From Burkholderiales bacterium (GTDB lineage Bacteria > Pseudomonadota > Gammaproteobacteria > Burkholderiales > Burkholderiaceae_C), in contig JAECRO010000005.1 in assembly GCA_016000195.1 (NCBI GenBank), positions 1-64,000 on the forward strand: a stretch of DNA of 64,000 nucleotides. Reading direction: 5' to 3'. The position numbers and the translations under genes are program-made. The notes under the pieces were generated by a model. It was not told the DNA's origin, made no database searches, and was given only the letters and a program-made list of their open reading frames with translations. Shown here one piece after another: positions 1 through 8,405 of the stretch (position 1 is the first letter of the stretch; each line of letters opens with the position of its first letter).

Positions 1-38
1 TTTCATGATCGGGGGTGCTGCTCACTCGAATCATGAAA
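1..38. repeat. 9-bp perfect inverted repeat at the methylase truncation point
   Basis: TTTCATGAT (1-9) and ATCATGAAA (30-38) are perfect reverse complements around a 20-base loop. The repeat covers the last codons and stop of the truncated methylase gene. It may be the edge of an inserted element or a terminator-like hairpin; the rest lies outside the window. Confidence 0.5.
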
Positions 39-1802
39 GTTAGTGGATTCGCCCGAATATGGGGGATTGCCCAGCACCACTGTTGCCGCCAGTTGCTCCT
101 TTACCTGGTTGGCTGTGGCTGCTTCATGCGCCAGCATGGGTGCCTCAAATTCCAGCCCCGGATTGATGGCGTGCGCCGGCTCCAGCGCATTGGTCAAAAA
201 CACATTGACACGCGGCCCGTCGTCGGGAAAGGTGTAGCCGGTCTCGGCCAGTTTCAGGCCAATCTTCATGTGGGCAATGGCATAGGGAGCCATCATCAGC
301 TCGAAGGCGTAGAGGCGCGGCAGCAGGTGCTTTTGCACGTAGTCCACCCACAGCGGCTGCCACTGCGCATTCGTGACTTTTCCTTGCTTGCGCCACTTGA
401 CCAGCATATGAGCGTGGACCTGGGTAATGACTTCGACAATAAAGGTGCCGGTGCCCGTGGCCGGGTCGAGCACCTGGACGAAAGGGGTGTCAGCGGTGCA
501 GAACTTTGGCAACTTCAGTTCCGGCTTGCGCGCCAACATCTCGCCCCAGGTGATGGTGCTGGCCAGTCCGTCTTCAATGCCGAACTCGGTTTTCAAAATT
601 TCATCGACGCTGCGCACAATGAACTGCACCACCGGCGACGGGGTGTAGAACACGCCACGCTTGGCGCGCATCTTCTTGTCGTAGGCCTTGAGGAAGTTTT
701 CGTAGAAGTGGATCACCGGGTCGTCGCCCGGCTTGTCCTTGTTGAAGGCGCGCAGCACCGCATCCATGGGCACGTCGCGCAGGGTGGAAACCACTTCGTT
801 AATGCCCAGCTCGTCAAAGTCCACGCGTTTGGCTTTTTGGCGGTCCCGGCCCGCCGCGCTCAGAAAGTCCTGCAGCAATTCCTTCAGGAACGGGTTCGTG
901 CTGGGCACCATGTCCGACAGGTTGTCCGCCACCAGCGCGCCGCTGCTGCGGCTGGCACGGGCGGTAAACAGGCCGTAGGTGATGGTTTGCGCGAACATGT
1001 CGGCAAAGCCATCGGCCGACAGGTCGGCAATCAGGTTTTCCCTAAACGCCTTGTGCAACTGGTGCAAATGGCCTTTCTCACTCTCCAGCTTCAGCACGTC
1101 ATTGACGCGAAGCCGGATGCGTTTGGCCAGCACGGCCAGCGCCAGCGCCAGCGATTTGCTGTCGTTGATAACCTGGCGGTATTGCAGGCTGAAAGCGCCG
1201 GCCCACTGGGCGCGCCAGGCGTCCTGGTCGGATTTTTTGGCCGTATGCAGCGGCCAGCGCAGCTTTTCCTTCAGCGTTCTGGCGACGTAGCTCAGTTCAA
1301 GGCTCGTATTGGCCTCATCCCAGCCCAGCACGCGCAGGATGGGAATATCGCCCAGGTCGGACTCGTCGGTGAAATGGGCCAATGCAATTTCACGCGGGTG
1401 CGCAGAACTGCCTTCGCCAAAGCTGGAAACAAACAGCAGGTCACGCGCCATCCAGGTTTGGTGGCCGCTGCCTTTGACGCGACTTTTGATAATCAGGCCA
1501 TTGAGCATTCGGCGCAGCACCGTGATGGGGAGTTTTCCTTTGTCAAAGTCCACAAAGAAAATGCCCCACGGCTGGCCGGTGACCAGCGGACGCAGCTGCT
1601 TGATGGATTTGACAGCCACCTGATGCTCGGCCTTGAGGTTGAGTTCTTCGGGCTGCCAGTCAAAAACGGCGTCCTCCCAGTCGTCCACGCCAACGGGCCA
1701 GCCCAGCTCTTCGTCAAGGTATTTGACGAGAGCGGGAATGGTCTGGATTTGGCGGAGTTTTTCGGCTTGAGGATCGAGCGATGGTTTGGTTGCGGTGGCC
1801 AC
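3..1802 (-). CDS. N6-adenine DNA methylase, C-terminally truncated
   Basis: Adenine-specific DNA methyltransferase of the large restriction-modification type (the region around motif I resembles type ISP and type I HsdM-like enzymes). Seen: SAM-binding motif I DPATGTGTF at about residue 440 and catalytic motif IV NPPY at about residue 580, preceded by a long helical N-terminal region. The 599-residue reading frame stops about 16 residues after NPPY, where family members normally continue through the rest of the methylase fold and a target-recognition region, so the product is probably inactive. The last residues have no family look and lie in the inverted repeat at 1-38. The start is GTG with AGGGA upstream. 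It is downstream of the toxin-antitoxin pair and helicase on the same strand, giving a defence-type operon. Family assignment is firm; loss of function is inferred. Confidence 0.8.
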   Translation of the reverse strand: MATATKPSLDPQAEKLRQIQTIPALVKYLDEELGWPVGVDDWEDAVFDWQPEELNLKAEHQVAVKSIKQLRPLVTGQPWGIFFVDFDKGKLPITVLRRMLNGLIIKSRVKGSGHQTWMARDLLFVSSFGEGSSAHPREIALAHFTDESDLGDIPILRVLGWDEANTSLELSYVARTLKEKLRWPLHTAKKSDQDAWRAQWAGAFSLQYRQVINDSKSLALALAVLAKRIRLRVNDVLKLESEKGHLHQLHKAFRENLIADLSADGFADMFAQTITYGLFTARASRSSGALVADNLSDMVPSTNPFLKELLQDFLSAAGRDRQKAKRVDFDELGINEVVSTLRDVPMDAVLRAFNKDKPGDDPVIHFYENFLKAYDKKMRAKRGVFYTPSPVVQFIVRSVDEILKTEFGIEDGLASTITWGEMLARKPELKLPKFCTADTPFVQVLDPATGTGTFIVEVITQVHAHMLVKWRKQGKVTNAQWQPLWVDYVQKHLLPRLYAFELMMAPYAIAHMKIGLKLAETGYTFPDDGPRVNVFLTNALEPAHAINPGLEFEAPMLAHEAATANQVKEQLAATVVLGNPPYSGESTNFHDSSEQHPRS

Positions 1803-1850
1803 TTTTGAGTTCTATCCCTGATTTCTGAATTTTTTGAGCGGTTTGGGGGT

Positions 1851-2204
1851 TTAGGCAAACACGACGTTCACCCGGCCCACCGTGCCTGGCGCTGACCGCT
1901 TGCGGGCGGGTTTGACCACGATGTCAACATCGCGCCCCAGGCGGGCGAGGCAGTCGAGCATTTTGGCTTCGCTAATGCCCCTGAATTGCCCGCTCAGCAG
2001 CTTGGAAACCTTGGGTTGCGGCATGGCCAGCAGTTCGGCGGCTTGCTGCTGGGTGAGTTTTTGACGCTTGATGATGTCGCCGATTTTGCTGGCAAGTTTG
2101 GCCTTGACCAGCATTTCCTGCGGGTCGGCCAAGCCAAGGTCGGCATAGACGTTGCCGCTGCCTTCTTCAATGGTGATCGTGCTGGTGCTGGTGCTGGTGC
2201 TCAT
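1851..2204 (-). CDS. XRE-family antitoxin (HigA-like)
   Basis: A 117-residue helix-turn-helix protein, probably the antitoxin and autorepressor of the toxin gene just upstream. The HTH lies at about residues 40-95, with the typical QQQAAELLAMPQPKVSKLL helix-turn-helix. The N-terminus is a low-complexity run of alternating Ser/Thr encoded by a short tandem repeat. GGAG sits six bases before the ATG. Toxin-first order with a 34-bp gap is the usual higBA arrangement. The closest family type is the HigA2-like XRE antitoxin; partner specificity is inferred from position only. Confidence 0.75.
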   Translation of the reverse strand: MSTSTSTSTITIEEGSGNVYADLGLADPQEMLVKAKLASKIGDIIKRQKLTQQQAAELLAMPQPKVSKLLSGQFRGISEAKMLDCLARLGRDVDIVVKPARKRSAPGTVGRVNVVFA

Positions 2205-2238
2205 GGGATGCTCCTGGAATAGGTTGATTGCATGCGGT

Positions 2239-2601
2239 TCACTGCCCGGCGTGGTTCAAGGCCGCCTTGAGCCGGTCGCGCACCAGGTCCATATCGGGCT
2301 TGGGCGTGGCAATGCCGGAGGTGGACTTCTTCTGGAAGCAATGCAGCACATACACCGCCCCGGCAATTTTCACGGTGTAAACCGCCCGGTAGGTGCTGCC
2401 CGCCTCGCTTTCCACGACCTCCAGCACACCGGCTGAGCCAAAACCCTTCAACGGCTTGGCCTGCGCATGTTTTCCGCCCGACTGCGCCAGGTGCAGCGCA
2501 TAACCAAAGGTGTCCTGTACTTCGCCGGGCATGGCCTGAAGGTCTTTTTTGGCGGACCCGACCCATCGCAAGGGCTTGGGGTTGTCGTGAGATTTCGGCA
2601 T
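2239..2601 (-). CDS. RelE/HigB-superfamily toxin (phage Gp49-like)
   Basis: A 120-residue protein of the phage-derived Gp49-like/HigB group; relatives are translation-dependent mRNA interferases. Seen: an N-terminal KPLRWVGSAKKDLQAMP segment typical of the family, the central KPLKGFGS.GVLEVVE strand region and YRAVYTVKIAGAVYVLHCFQKKS, which matches the family's core beta strands followed by a basic stretch. A TATAAT hexamer (minus strand, 2607-2612) sits right before the ATG, so the transcript may have almost no leader. It lies inside the helicase-methylase cassette, where such a pair could guard or stabilise the cassette. No experimental target can be deduced. Confidence 0.75.
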   Translation of the reverse strand: MPKSHDNPKPLRWVGSAKKDLQAMPGEVQDTFGYALHLAQSGGKHAQAKPLKGFGSAGVLEVVESEAGSTYRAVYTVKIAGAVYVLHCFQKKSTSGIATPKPDMDLVRDRLKAALNHAGQ

Positions 2602-2655
2602 CGCAAATTATATCTATATGGGTCTAAAAATGCATCCTGTGCAAGAAAACAGAAT

Positions 2656-5600
2656 TCAGCTCAGTTCCATCCATGCAATGAGCTGGGGCGCGACGCCCAC
2701 GGGGGCCTGCACCTGGCGTAGATAGCCATTTTTCAGGTGTTTCTCGACCCTGGCGCGCGCCTCGGACAGGGTTGCTTGTGCAATCTGGCAATGGCGCGGG
2801 GTTTCTGGCTCGCTGTGAATCACGGCGTCTATCGCGGCGGCGTCTTCGGCGACCTTGTCGGTCTGCAGGTCCAGCAGCAGCCATTCGGTGCGGCCGGCCG
2901 CCAGCGTCCACGAATCGGCCTCAAGGGCAGCATCCTTGACGGCGTGGTCTTTGCCCGGCAGGCCGAAGCAAAAGAACACGGCCTGCGTTCCGGGCTGGAG
3001 GTGGGTCTTGCCGCTAAACACCCGGCCGGGCAAGGCTTCGAGACGGGCCGACAAATCGGGATGCGCAGCCAGCAGGCGCTGGTATTCCAGATGCATGGTT
3101 TCCAACACGGTAGGCTCGCCCTCGTAGCTGTGGTCAAAGTCCTTCAGGGCGGCAAAGTCGTCCTCGGGACGCAGGAGCTTTTTCCCTTCAATGCCCAAGG
3201 TTCTAGAAATAAGCAGCGTTTTGTTGGACACCTTTTTGTACAGATTCAGCAACTCGTCCAGTTCGCCAGGCGGCAGGAAGTTCCAGTACTCCACGGTGCC
3301 ACGAATTTTTTTGACATCGGGATGGTCCTTGACCAGTTTTTTTTCAATCTCAGGGTTCATGCGCCGGTCCACGCGGCCAATGCGCTGCATCAGGCGAACG
3401 GGGTTCCAGTGCAGGTCGTAATTGATCAGGCGTGTGGCGTCCTGCAGGTTCAGGCCTTCGCTCAGCACGTCGGTGGCAATCAGCACGCGGGTTTCGCTGT
3501 GCCCCTTGTCGGCCAGGTCTTGGCTGGTCATGCCGTTGTAGTAGGGGGCAAACTGGCGAATCACGTCGCTGCGGCTGCGTTTGGTGGCTGAGTCGATCTG
3601 GTCGATGCCTTTGATGCCGGCTTTTTCCAGTTCGCTTGCCAGGTAGCGGGCGGTGGCCATGAACTCGCTGAAGATCATGACCTTGTGTTTTTTCAGGACC
3701 GGATCGGTCTTGAGCAAATGGATGAGAGCGCGCAGCTTGTCGTCGTGGCTGGGTTTGAACTGGCGCAACTCGTTCAAGAACTCGGCAATCTGGTTCAAAT
3801 CCTGAAACGACTCCGACAAGATTTGCGGCACTTCGAACTGGTCGCGGTCGAGTACTTCGGCCGCTTCGAGCATTTCTTCTGAAATGATGTCTTCGTCCTG
3901 CTCGGCGTCTTCTCCGGAAACATTGTCGAAAAGCTCGTTCTGGCGCTTTTTCTCGTCCCCCAGCAACTCGCTTTGATGGATTTTCCAGCGCTCAAAGGCA
4001 GCCAGTTCGTGTTTGGTGGTGCTGTTGACCTGGACAAAAGCCATGACTTTAAAAAGCAGTTGCCAGCACGACGACTCGAACGCACGGGCCGAACTCTCAA
4101 AGCGTTTCAGGAACAGGATGCGAATCAGCCCGACCACCTGCTTCTGGCGGTTGTCTTCAAAGCCATCTTCCACCGGCACCTTGGAATAGGCGAGCGGGTA
4201 ATACATCGGCAAGGCAAACAGCGGCTGCTTTTTGTTGAACGCTTTTTCCAGCATGACCAGCAGCTTGCCGTAGGTCTTTTTGACCGAGTAGTCGGCTACC
4301 TTGGGCGCTTCGCGCTTGGGAAACATGGCCGCCTTGGCACCGGCGGTGATCTGGCTTTGCTTGACGTAGGCGCGGCTGCGCTGCACCACCAGTTCACGAA
4401 ACAGGTTGTCCTGCGAGAGCACATCGCCTGCTTCCACACCGGGCAACTCGCTCTGAACCAGTTCGCCGCCCATGCGCCTGGCCAGCTCTTTCTCCAGCTT
4501 GCGGAAGTGGCCCGGCAGGGAATGAATGCCCAGCGTGTCCTTGAAATGCCCCGGCTCGCGCTGGGTAAAGTGCTCTATCAAATGCTGCAGGTCAATCAAA
4601 CGGTTGTTAATGGGCGTGGCGGTGAGCATGAAAACCTGTTTGCCTTTGGCCATGCCCTGCATCTGCCAGTAGCGCGAGGTTTCTTTCTTGGTACTGGGGT
4701 TGCGGAAGTGATGGGCCTCGTCAACGATGATGACATCGGCCTGTTCCTTGAGTCTTTGCAGTTTCTCAACCCAGGTGCCATTACGCTGCAAATCCGTGTG
4801 ATTGATGACGACCAGATTGGAAAAGTCGCCAAACAGCTCAGGCAGGTAGTTGCGCAGGCTGGATTCCCAGACCGGCTCACGGCCAGATTTAGGAACGATC
4901 AGCAAAACCTTTTTGCGCTCAAACTTCACCAGGCGCTCAATCAGCATCAGGCCGACGAAGGTTTTGCCCAGGCCGACACCATCGCATAAAAACGCACCAC
5001 CATACTTGCCACCGATTTTCAGCAAGGCGCCGTAGCCGTCGCGCTGGTATTGGTCCAGGATGGGATACATGCGGGACTGTTTACGCTCCCAATCGCCAGC
5101 GGTTTCTTCATAGTTGCTGAAATAGGCCTGCAACGATTTGGCATAGACCTCAAACGGCAGATAGTTGCGAATCTGGCGTTCCATGACCTTGAGGACTTCA
5201 TCCGATACGTCTTCGGCGTCGTCCCAATGCGCCTCGTACCACTGCTGAAGCTCTTCGACTTCACGGCGAAGTTGAACATTGAGTTCAACATTGCCAGTCA
5301 GGCCGGGAAAGGTGAAGTTACTAGAACCGACCAAAGCCGATGAGCCAACCACGGCCAGTTTGCTGTGCGTGATGTAGGCTTTGGCGTGAAACTTTTTCTT
5401 GGTGTAAATGCGGCACGAAATCTGGCCACTCTTGATGGCATCAACGATGGCAGGAACACCTTTTAAAAAATCATTCTTGATTTTTTCGTGTTCGATACTT
5501 GCATCGAGTTGGTTTTTAACGCGGGCAGTTCCCTCAATCAATGCCTGCTGCGTGCGTTTGGTGACTTCATCACCCATGAGAATACGAATTTTCTCAAGTC

Positions 5601-5766
5601 TTTGCCACTTGCCATCCAAGGCAAGCAGCGAACCCACTTCAAAGTAACCCGTCGCAATGTCAAAGCGGGAAGATATTTCTGTCCACTCGGACAAATAGTT
5701 GAGGACTTTCCAATCGTTATCACTGTTGTCAACGACAAACAATTCGCTTCCGGTTTTTTTGGTCAT
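2656..5766 (-). CDS. Large helicase with N-terminal PLD-like nuclease domain
   Basis: A protein of about 1036 residues joining a phospholipase-D-like domain to a superfamily 2 (SNF2/DEAD-type) helicase. Seen: one HxK motif (HAKAYI) with the downstream GSSNFT at about residues 127-152, Walker A GVGLGKT at about 263-269, a DEAH box (VDEAHHF) and the C-terminal arginine-finger motif IGRVDRR. An acidic linker lies between the helicase halves. A TTG at 5799 extends the frame by 11 codons, but the ATG at 5766 has AAAGAAAG upstream and is preferred. The gene leads a minus-strand set with the toxin-antitoxin pair and methylase. This combination is typical of restriction or defence islands; no DrmA/DrmB partner is present, so it is not called DISARM. 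Confidence 0.8.
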   Translation of the reverse strand: MTKKTGSELFVVDNSDNDWKVLNYLSEWTEISSRFDIATGYFEVGSLLALDGKWQRLEKIRILMGDEVTKRTQQALIEGTARVKNQLDASIEHEKIKNDFLKGVPAIVDAIKSGQISCRIYTKKKFHAKAYITHSKLAVVGSSALVGSSNFTFPGLTGNVELNVQLRREVEELQQWYEAHWDDAEDVSDEVLKVMERQIRNYLPFEVYAKSLQAYFSNYEETAGDWERKQSRMYPILDQYQRDGYGALLKIGGKYGGAFLCDGVGLGKTFVGLMLIERLVKFERKKVLLIVPKSGREPVWESSLRNYLPELFGDFSNLVVINHTDLQRNGTWVEKLQRLKEQADVIIVDEAHHFRNPSTKKETSRYWQMQGMAKGKQVFMLTATPINNRLIDLQHLIEHFTQREPGHFKDTLGIHSLPGHFRKLEKELARRMGGELVQSELPGVEAGDVLSQDNLFRELVVQRSRAYVKQSQITAGAKAAMFPKREAPKVADYSVKKTYGKLLVMLEKAFNKKQPLFALPMYYPLAYSKVPVEDGFEDNRQKQVVGLIRILFLKRFESSARAFESSCWQLLFKVMAFVQVNSTTKHELAAFERWKIHQSELLGDEKKRQNELFDNVSGEDAEQDEDIISEEMLEAAEVLDRDQFEVPQILSESFQDLNQIAEFLNELRQFKPSHDDKLRALIHLLKTDPVLKKHKVMIFSEFMATARYLASELEKAGIKGIDQIDSATKRSRSDVIRQFAPYYNGMTSQDLADKGHSETRVLIATDVLSEGLNLQDATRLINYDLHWNPVRLMQRIGRVDRRMNPEIEKKLVKDHPDVKKIRGTVEYWNFLPPGELDELLNLYKKVSNKTLLISRTLGIEGKKLLRPEDDFAALKDFDHSYEGEPTVLETMHLEYQRLLAAHPDLSARLEALPGRVFSGKTHLQPGTQAVFFCFGLPGKDHAVKDAALEADSWTLAAGRTEWLLLDLQTDKVAEDAAAIDAVIHSEPETPRHCQIAQATLSEARARVEKHLKNGYLRQVQAPVGVAPQLIAWMELS

Positions 5767-5829
5767 GTGCTGGGAGCTTTCTTTCACATATCGTAACAAG
5801 ACATACGAAGAGGAAACTCCATAAAACCA

Positions 5830-5853
5830 TTTGCTATTTTTTCAATAGCTATC
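5830..5853. repeat. Short GCTATT/AATAGC hairpin (dispersed-repeat tail)
   Basis: GCTATT and AATAGC flank a T-rich loop. It matches the AT-rich tail of the dispersed repeats listed elsewhere in this window, without their GC-rich core. Confidence 0.5.
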
Positions 5854-5856
5854 CAC

Positions 5857-5890
5857 GCAAGCCAGGCAAGCCAGGCAAGCCAGGCAAGCA
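5857..5890. repeat. 9-bp tandem repeat, about 3.8 copies
   Basis: Unit GCAAGCCAG repeated head to tail three times plus seven bases of a fourth, between the helicase gene and ruvB. It is too short and lacks spacers, so it is not a CRISPR array. Confidence 0.85.
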
Positions 5891-5910
5891 GATGCTCAAT
5901 CAGCGCACCG

Positions 5911-6975
5911 TCACTCACCAAACAGGCCGTTGCCGCGCGGCGGCGCCACGCCCAGATGCCGGTACGCCGCCAGCGTGGCAATGCGCCCGCGCGGCGTGCG
6001 CTGGATGAAGCCCTGCTGGATCAGATAGGGCTCGATCATGTCCTCAATCGTGCCCGGCTCCTCGCCAATGCTCGCGGCAATGTTGTCCAGCCCGACCGGG
6101 CCGCCGTCGAAACGGTGAATCAGGGCTTCGAGGAACTTGCGGTCCATCAGGTCAAAGCCCAGCGGGTCCACATCCAGCATCGCCAGCGCCCGGTTGGCAA
6201 TGTCCAGCGTGATGGTGCCGCTGCCCTTGACATCGGCATAGTCGCGCACCCGGCGCAGCAGCCGGTTGGCAATGCGCGGCGTGCCGCGCGAACGGCGCGC
6301 GATCTCGAAGCCGCCCTCCGCGTCCATGGGCGCATTGAGCAGGCCGGCGCTGCGCCTGACGATGCGCGCCAGTTCCTCGGGCGTGTAGAACTCCAGCCGG
6401 GCGACGATGCCGAAGCGGTCGCGCAGCGGATTGGTCAGCATGCCGGCGCGCGTCGTGGCGCCGACCAGCGTGAACGGCTGCAAGTCGAGCTTGATGGAGC
6501 GTGCCGCCGGACCTTCGCCGATCATGATGTCAATCTGGTAGTCCTCCAGCGCCGGGTAGAGGATTTCCTCGACCACCGGGCTCAGGCGGTGGATTTCGTC
6601 GATGAACAGGACATCGTTCTTTTCCAGGTTGGTCAAGAGCGCTGCCAGGTCTTTCGGCTTTTCCAGCACCGGCCCCGAGGTCGAGCGCATGTTGACGCCG
6701 AGTTCGTGCGCGATGATGTGCGACAGCGTGGTCTTGCCCAGGCCGGGCGGGCCGAACAGCAGCACATGGTCGAGCGCTTCCTTGCGCTTGTTGGCTGCGC
6801 CGATGAAGATTTCAAGCTGCTCGCGCGCCTTGGCCTGGCCGACGTAATCGTCGAACAGCTTGGGCCGCAGCGCGCGCTCGATGGCTTCTTCCCTGGGCGA
6901 GGCGGGGGCGCTAGAGAGCATGCGCCGCGCCGGCGGCAGGTCGGACATGTCGAAGTCGTCGGTCTGGATGGTCAC
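5911..6975 (-). CDS. ruvB: Holliday junction branch-migration ATPase RuvB
   Basis: Hexameric AAA+ motor that with RuvA drives branch migration at Holliday junctions. Seen: Walker [10 protein letters not shown], Walker B FIDEIHRL, sensor-1 VGATTRAG and the C-terminal winged-helix segment ending in [11 protein letters not shown]. The GTG at 6975 gives 354 residues and the N-terminus (V/M)TIQTDDF that is usual for betaproteobacterial RuvB; an internal ATG at 6948 is the alternative. Unusually, ruvA is not adjacent: a cupredoxin gene on the opposite strand lies between the two, and ruvC is not in the window. Identification is certain, the start a little less so. Confidence 0.97.
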   Translation of the reverse strand: MTIQTDDFDMSDLPPARRMLSSAPASPREEAIERALRPKLFDDYVGQAKAREQLEIFIGAANKRKEALDHVLLFGPPGLGKTTLSHIIAHELGVNMRSTSGPVLEKPKDLAALLTNLEKNDVLFIDEIHRLSPVVEEILYPALEDYQIDIMIGEGPAARSIKLDLQPFTLVGATTRAGMLTNPLRDRFGIVARLEFYTPEELARIVRRSAGLLNAPMDAEGGFEIARRSRGTPRIANRLLRRVRDYADVKGSGTITLDIANRALAMLDVDPLGFDLMDRKFLEALIHRFDGGPVGLDNIAASIGEEPGTIEDMIEPYLIQQGFIQRTPRGRIATLAAYRHLGVAPPRGNGLFGE

Positions 6976-7096
6976 GGGTAAAAGAGCGTTGTTTGGAATC
7001 CGACTATAGCGCCCAGGGGGTCGTTGCGGGCCGGCTGCGGGGCCGAATCTGCCGTTGACAACGGACAAAGCCCTTCATCACGCACGCATCATCTTC

Positions 7097-7110
7097 TTGA
7101 CCTGCATCAA
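7097..7110 (+). promoter_or_regulatory. FNR/Anr-type box 1 upstream of the cupredoxin gene
   Basis: TTGACCTGCATCAA fits the FNR-family pattern TTGAT-N4-ATCAA with one mismatch. Its centre (7103.5) lies 41.5 bases before a start point at 7145 predicted from the TACATT hexamer at 7133-7138, the class II activator position. Inference from sequence only. Confidence 0.6.
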
Positions 7111-7136
7111 AATGGATTGAGTGCGCGAAGCCTACA

Positions 7137-7150
7137 TTGACCTGCATCAA
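7137..7150 (+). promoter_or_regulatory. FNR/Anr-type box 2, identical copy 40 bp downstream
   Basis: A second, identical TTGACCTGCATCAA exactly 40 bp after the first. It overlaps the predicted transcription start and could limit expression when occupied, or be the remnant of a local duplication. Confidence 0.5.
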
Positions 7151-7184
7151 GCCTCAAGCGCTTTACATCCACAAGGAAATCACC

Positions 7185-7697
7185 ATGAATCTGACACGTA
7201 GAAAATGTTTTGCGCTTGTCGCGGGACTCCTTGCTGCAGCGTCTGCCGGGCATGCGCTGGCCCGCACCTCCGTCATCAAAGTCTCGTTATGGGACAAAGG
7301 CGCCATGTCCATGAATATGCTCGGCCATGGCCCGATGATGGGCATGGGCATGGGAACACCGGGCACCCGCATGCCCATGGGTCCGATGGGAATTACCGTA
7401 TCGACCCCCACCGTGAATGCTGGGGCAGTGACCTTCGATGTGAGCAACACTTCCAGAACACTGGTGCATGAGATGGTCATCTCGCCCATCAAGGATGCCA
7501 ACACACCGCTGCCCTACATCGAAGCGGCCAACAAGGTCGATGAGGACGCAGCAGGCCACCTCGGTGAAGTGGCTGAACTGGAACCCGGCAAAAAAGGTGC
7601 GCTGACGCTGACGCTCAAACCGGGTCAGTACATCCTGTACTGCAATATCCCGGGGCATTATGCACTCGGCATGTGGACACTGGTGACGGTCAAATAG
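7185..7697 (+). CDS. Exported cupredoxin with a methionine-rich loop
   Basis: A 170-residue periplasmic copper protein. An N-terminal signal peptide (RRKCFALVAGLLAAASAGHALA) is followed by a Met/Gly/His-rich loop at about residues 40-70, of the kind used for Cu(I) or Ag(I) binding. The C-terminal cupredoxin fold carries type-1 copper ligands: His in LVHEMVI, then Cys, His and Met in CNIPGHYALGM. AAGGAAA precedes the ATG. It stands alone between ruvB and ruvA on the other strand, behind two FNR-like boxes, so low-oxygen control is likely. It could be an electron carrier or a copper chaperone; the sequence does not decide. Confidence 0.85.
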   Translation: MNLTRRKCFALVAGLLAAASAGHALARTSVIKVSLWDKGAMSMNMLGHGPMMGMGMGTPGTRMPMGPMGITVSTPTVNAGAVTFDVSNTSRTLVHEMVISPIKDANTPLPYIEAANKVDEDAAGHLGEVAELEPGKKGALTLTLKPGQYILYCNIPGHYALGMWTLVTVK

Positions 7698-7736
7698 GAC
7701 TCGCCACGCACGTAACCGTCTGGCGGGCGGTCGGCA

Positions 7737-8312
7737 TCAGGCTTTTGACAGCGCCTTGAGCGCCAGCTTGATGCCGTCGCTCACGCCCACGTCGGGCGGC
7801 AGCGCCTTGAGCGCCAGCGCCGCGTCGCGGTCGCTGTAGCCCAGGGCGACCAGCGCCTGCAGGATGTCGAGCTGCGCTTCGCTGCTCACGCTGACATGCG
7901 CGCCGATGTCAGCGCCGAGCTTGCCCTTCAACTCCAGCAGCAGGCGCTCGGCGGTCTTCTTGCCGATGCCGGGCACCTTGACGATGCGGCCCGGCTCCTG
8001 CAGCGTGATGGCCTGCGCCAGGTCGGCCACGCTCATGCCGCTGAGCACGCTGAGCGCCATGCGCGGCCCGACGCCGGTGATCTTGATGAGCTGGCGAAAC
8101 GCGCCGCGCTCGGCGGTGCTGCCAAAGCCGTAGAGCAATTGCGCGTCCTCGCGGACGATGAAATGGGTGAACAGGCTGATTTTTTCGCCCAGCCCCGGCA
8201 GGTTGTAAAACGTGCTCATGGGCACCAGCACTTCATAGCCGACGCCATGGCAGTCCACCAGGATTTCGGGCGGGTTTTTTTCGGCCAGCTGGCCAGTGAG
8301 TCTTCCTATCAT
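7737..8312 (-). CDS. ruvA: Holliday junction DNA-binding protein RuvA
   Basis: Tetrameric junction-recognition partner of RuvB, 191 residues. Seen: N-terminal OB-fold (MIGRLTGQL), the two helix-hairpin-helix motifs ([15 protein letters not shown] and [17 protein letters not shown]) and the C-terminal RuvB-binding domain ([11 protein letters not shown]). The ATG at 8312 matches the family start; two codons upstream a TTG is in frame. It is separated from ruvB by the cupredoxin gene, which breaks the usual ruvAB pair. Confidence 0.97.
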   Translation of the reverse strand: MIGRLTGQLAEKNPPEILVDCHGVGYEVLVPMSTFYNLPGLGEKISLFTHFIVREDAQLLYGFGSTAERGAFRQLIKITGVGPRMALSVLSGMSVADLAQAITLQEPGRIVKVPGIGKKTAERLLLELKGKLGADIGAHVSVSSEAQLDILQALVALGYSDRDAALALKALPPDVGVSDGIKLALKALSKA

Positions 8313-8405
8313 GGGCAAATCTTAGCAGCCGGGTGGCGGCCCCGATTTAGGCCGACAATCGCCTTCCCGCCTCTTGTTTTGCCCCACTTCAGGAAAACCC
8401 ACGCC

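Noticed and set aside
15..1808. A long plus-strand frame opposite the methylase gene
   Set aside because: Same shadow effect; the minus strand has clear methylase motifs.
2656..5766. DISARM system
   Set aside because: A helicase, a PLD-like domain and a methylase are present, but the PLD domain is fused to the helicase and no DrmA- or DrmB-like (DUF1998) gene is seen.
5857..5890. CRISPR array
   Set aside because: Units of 9 bp without spacers are a simple tandem repeat. No cas genes are in the window.
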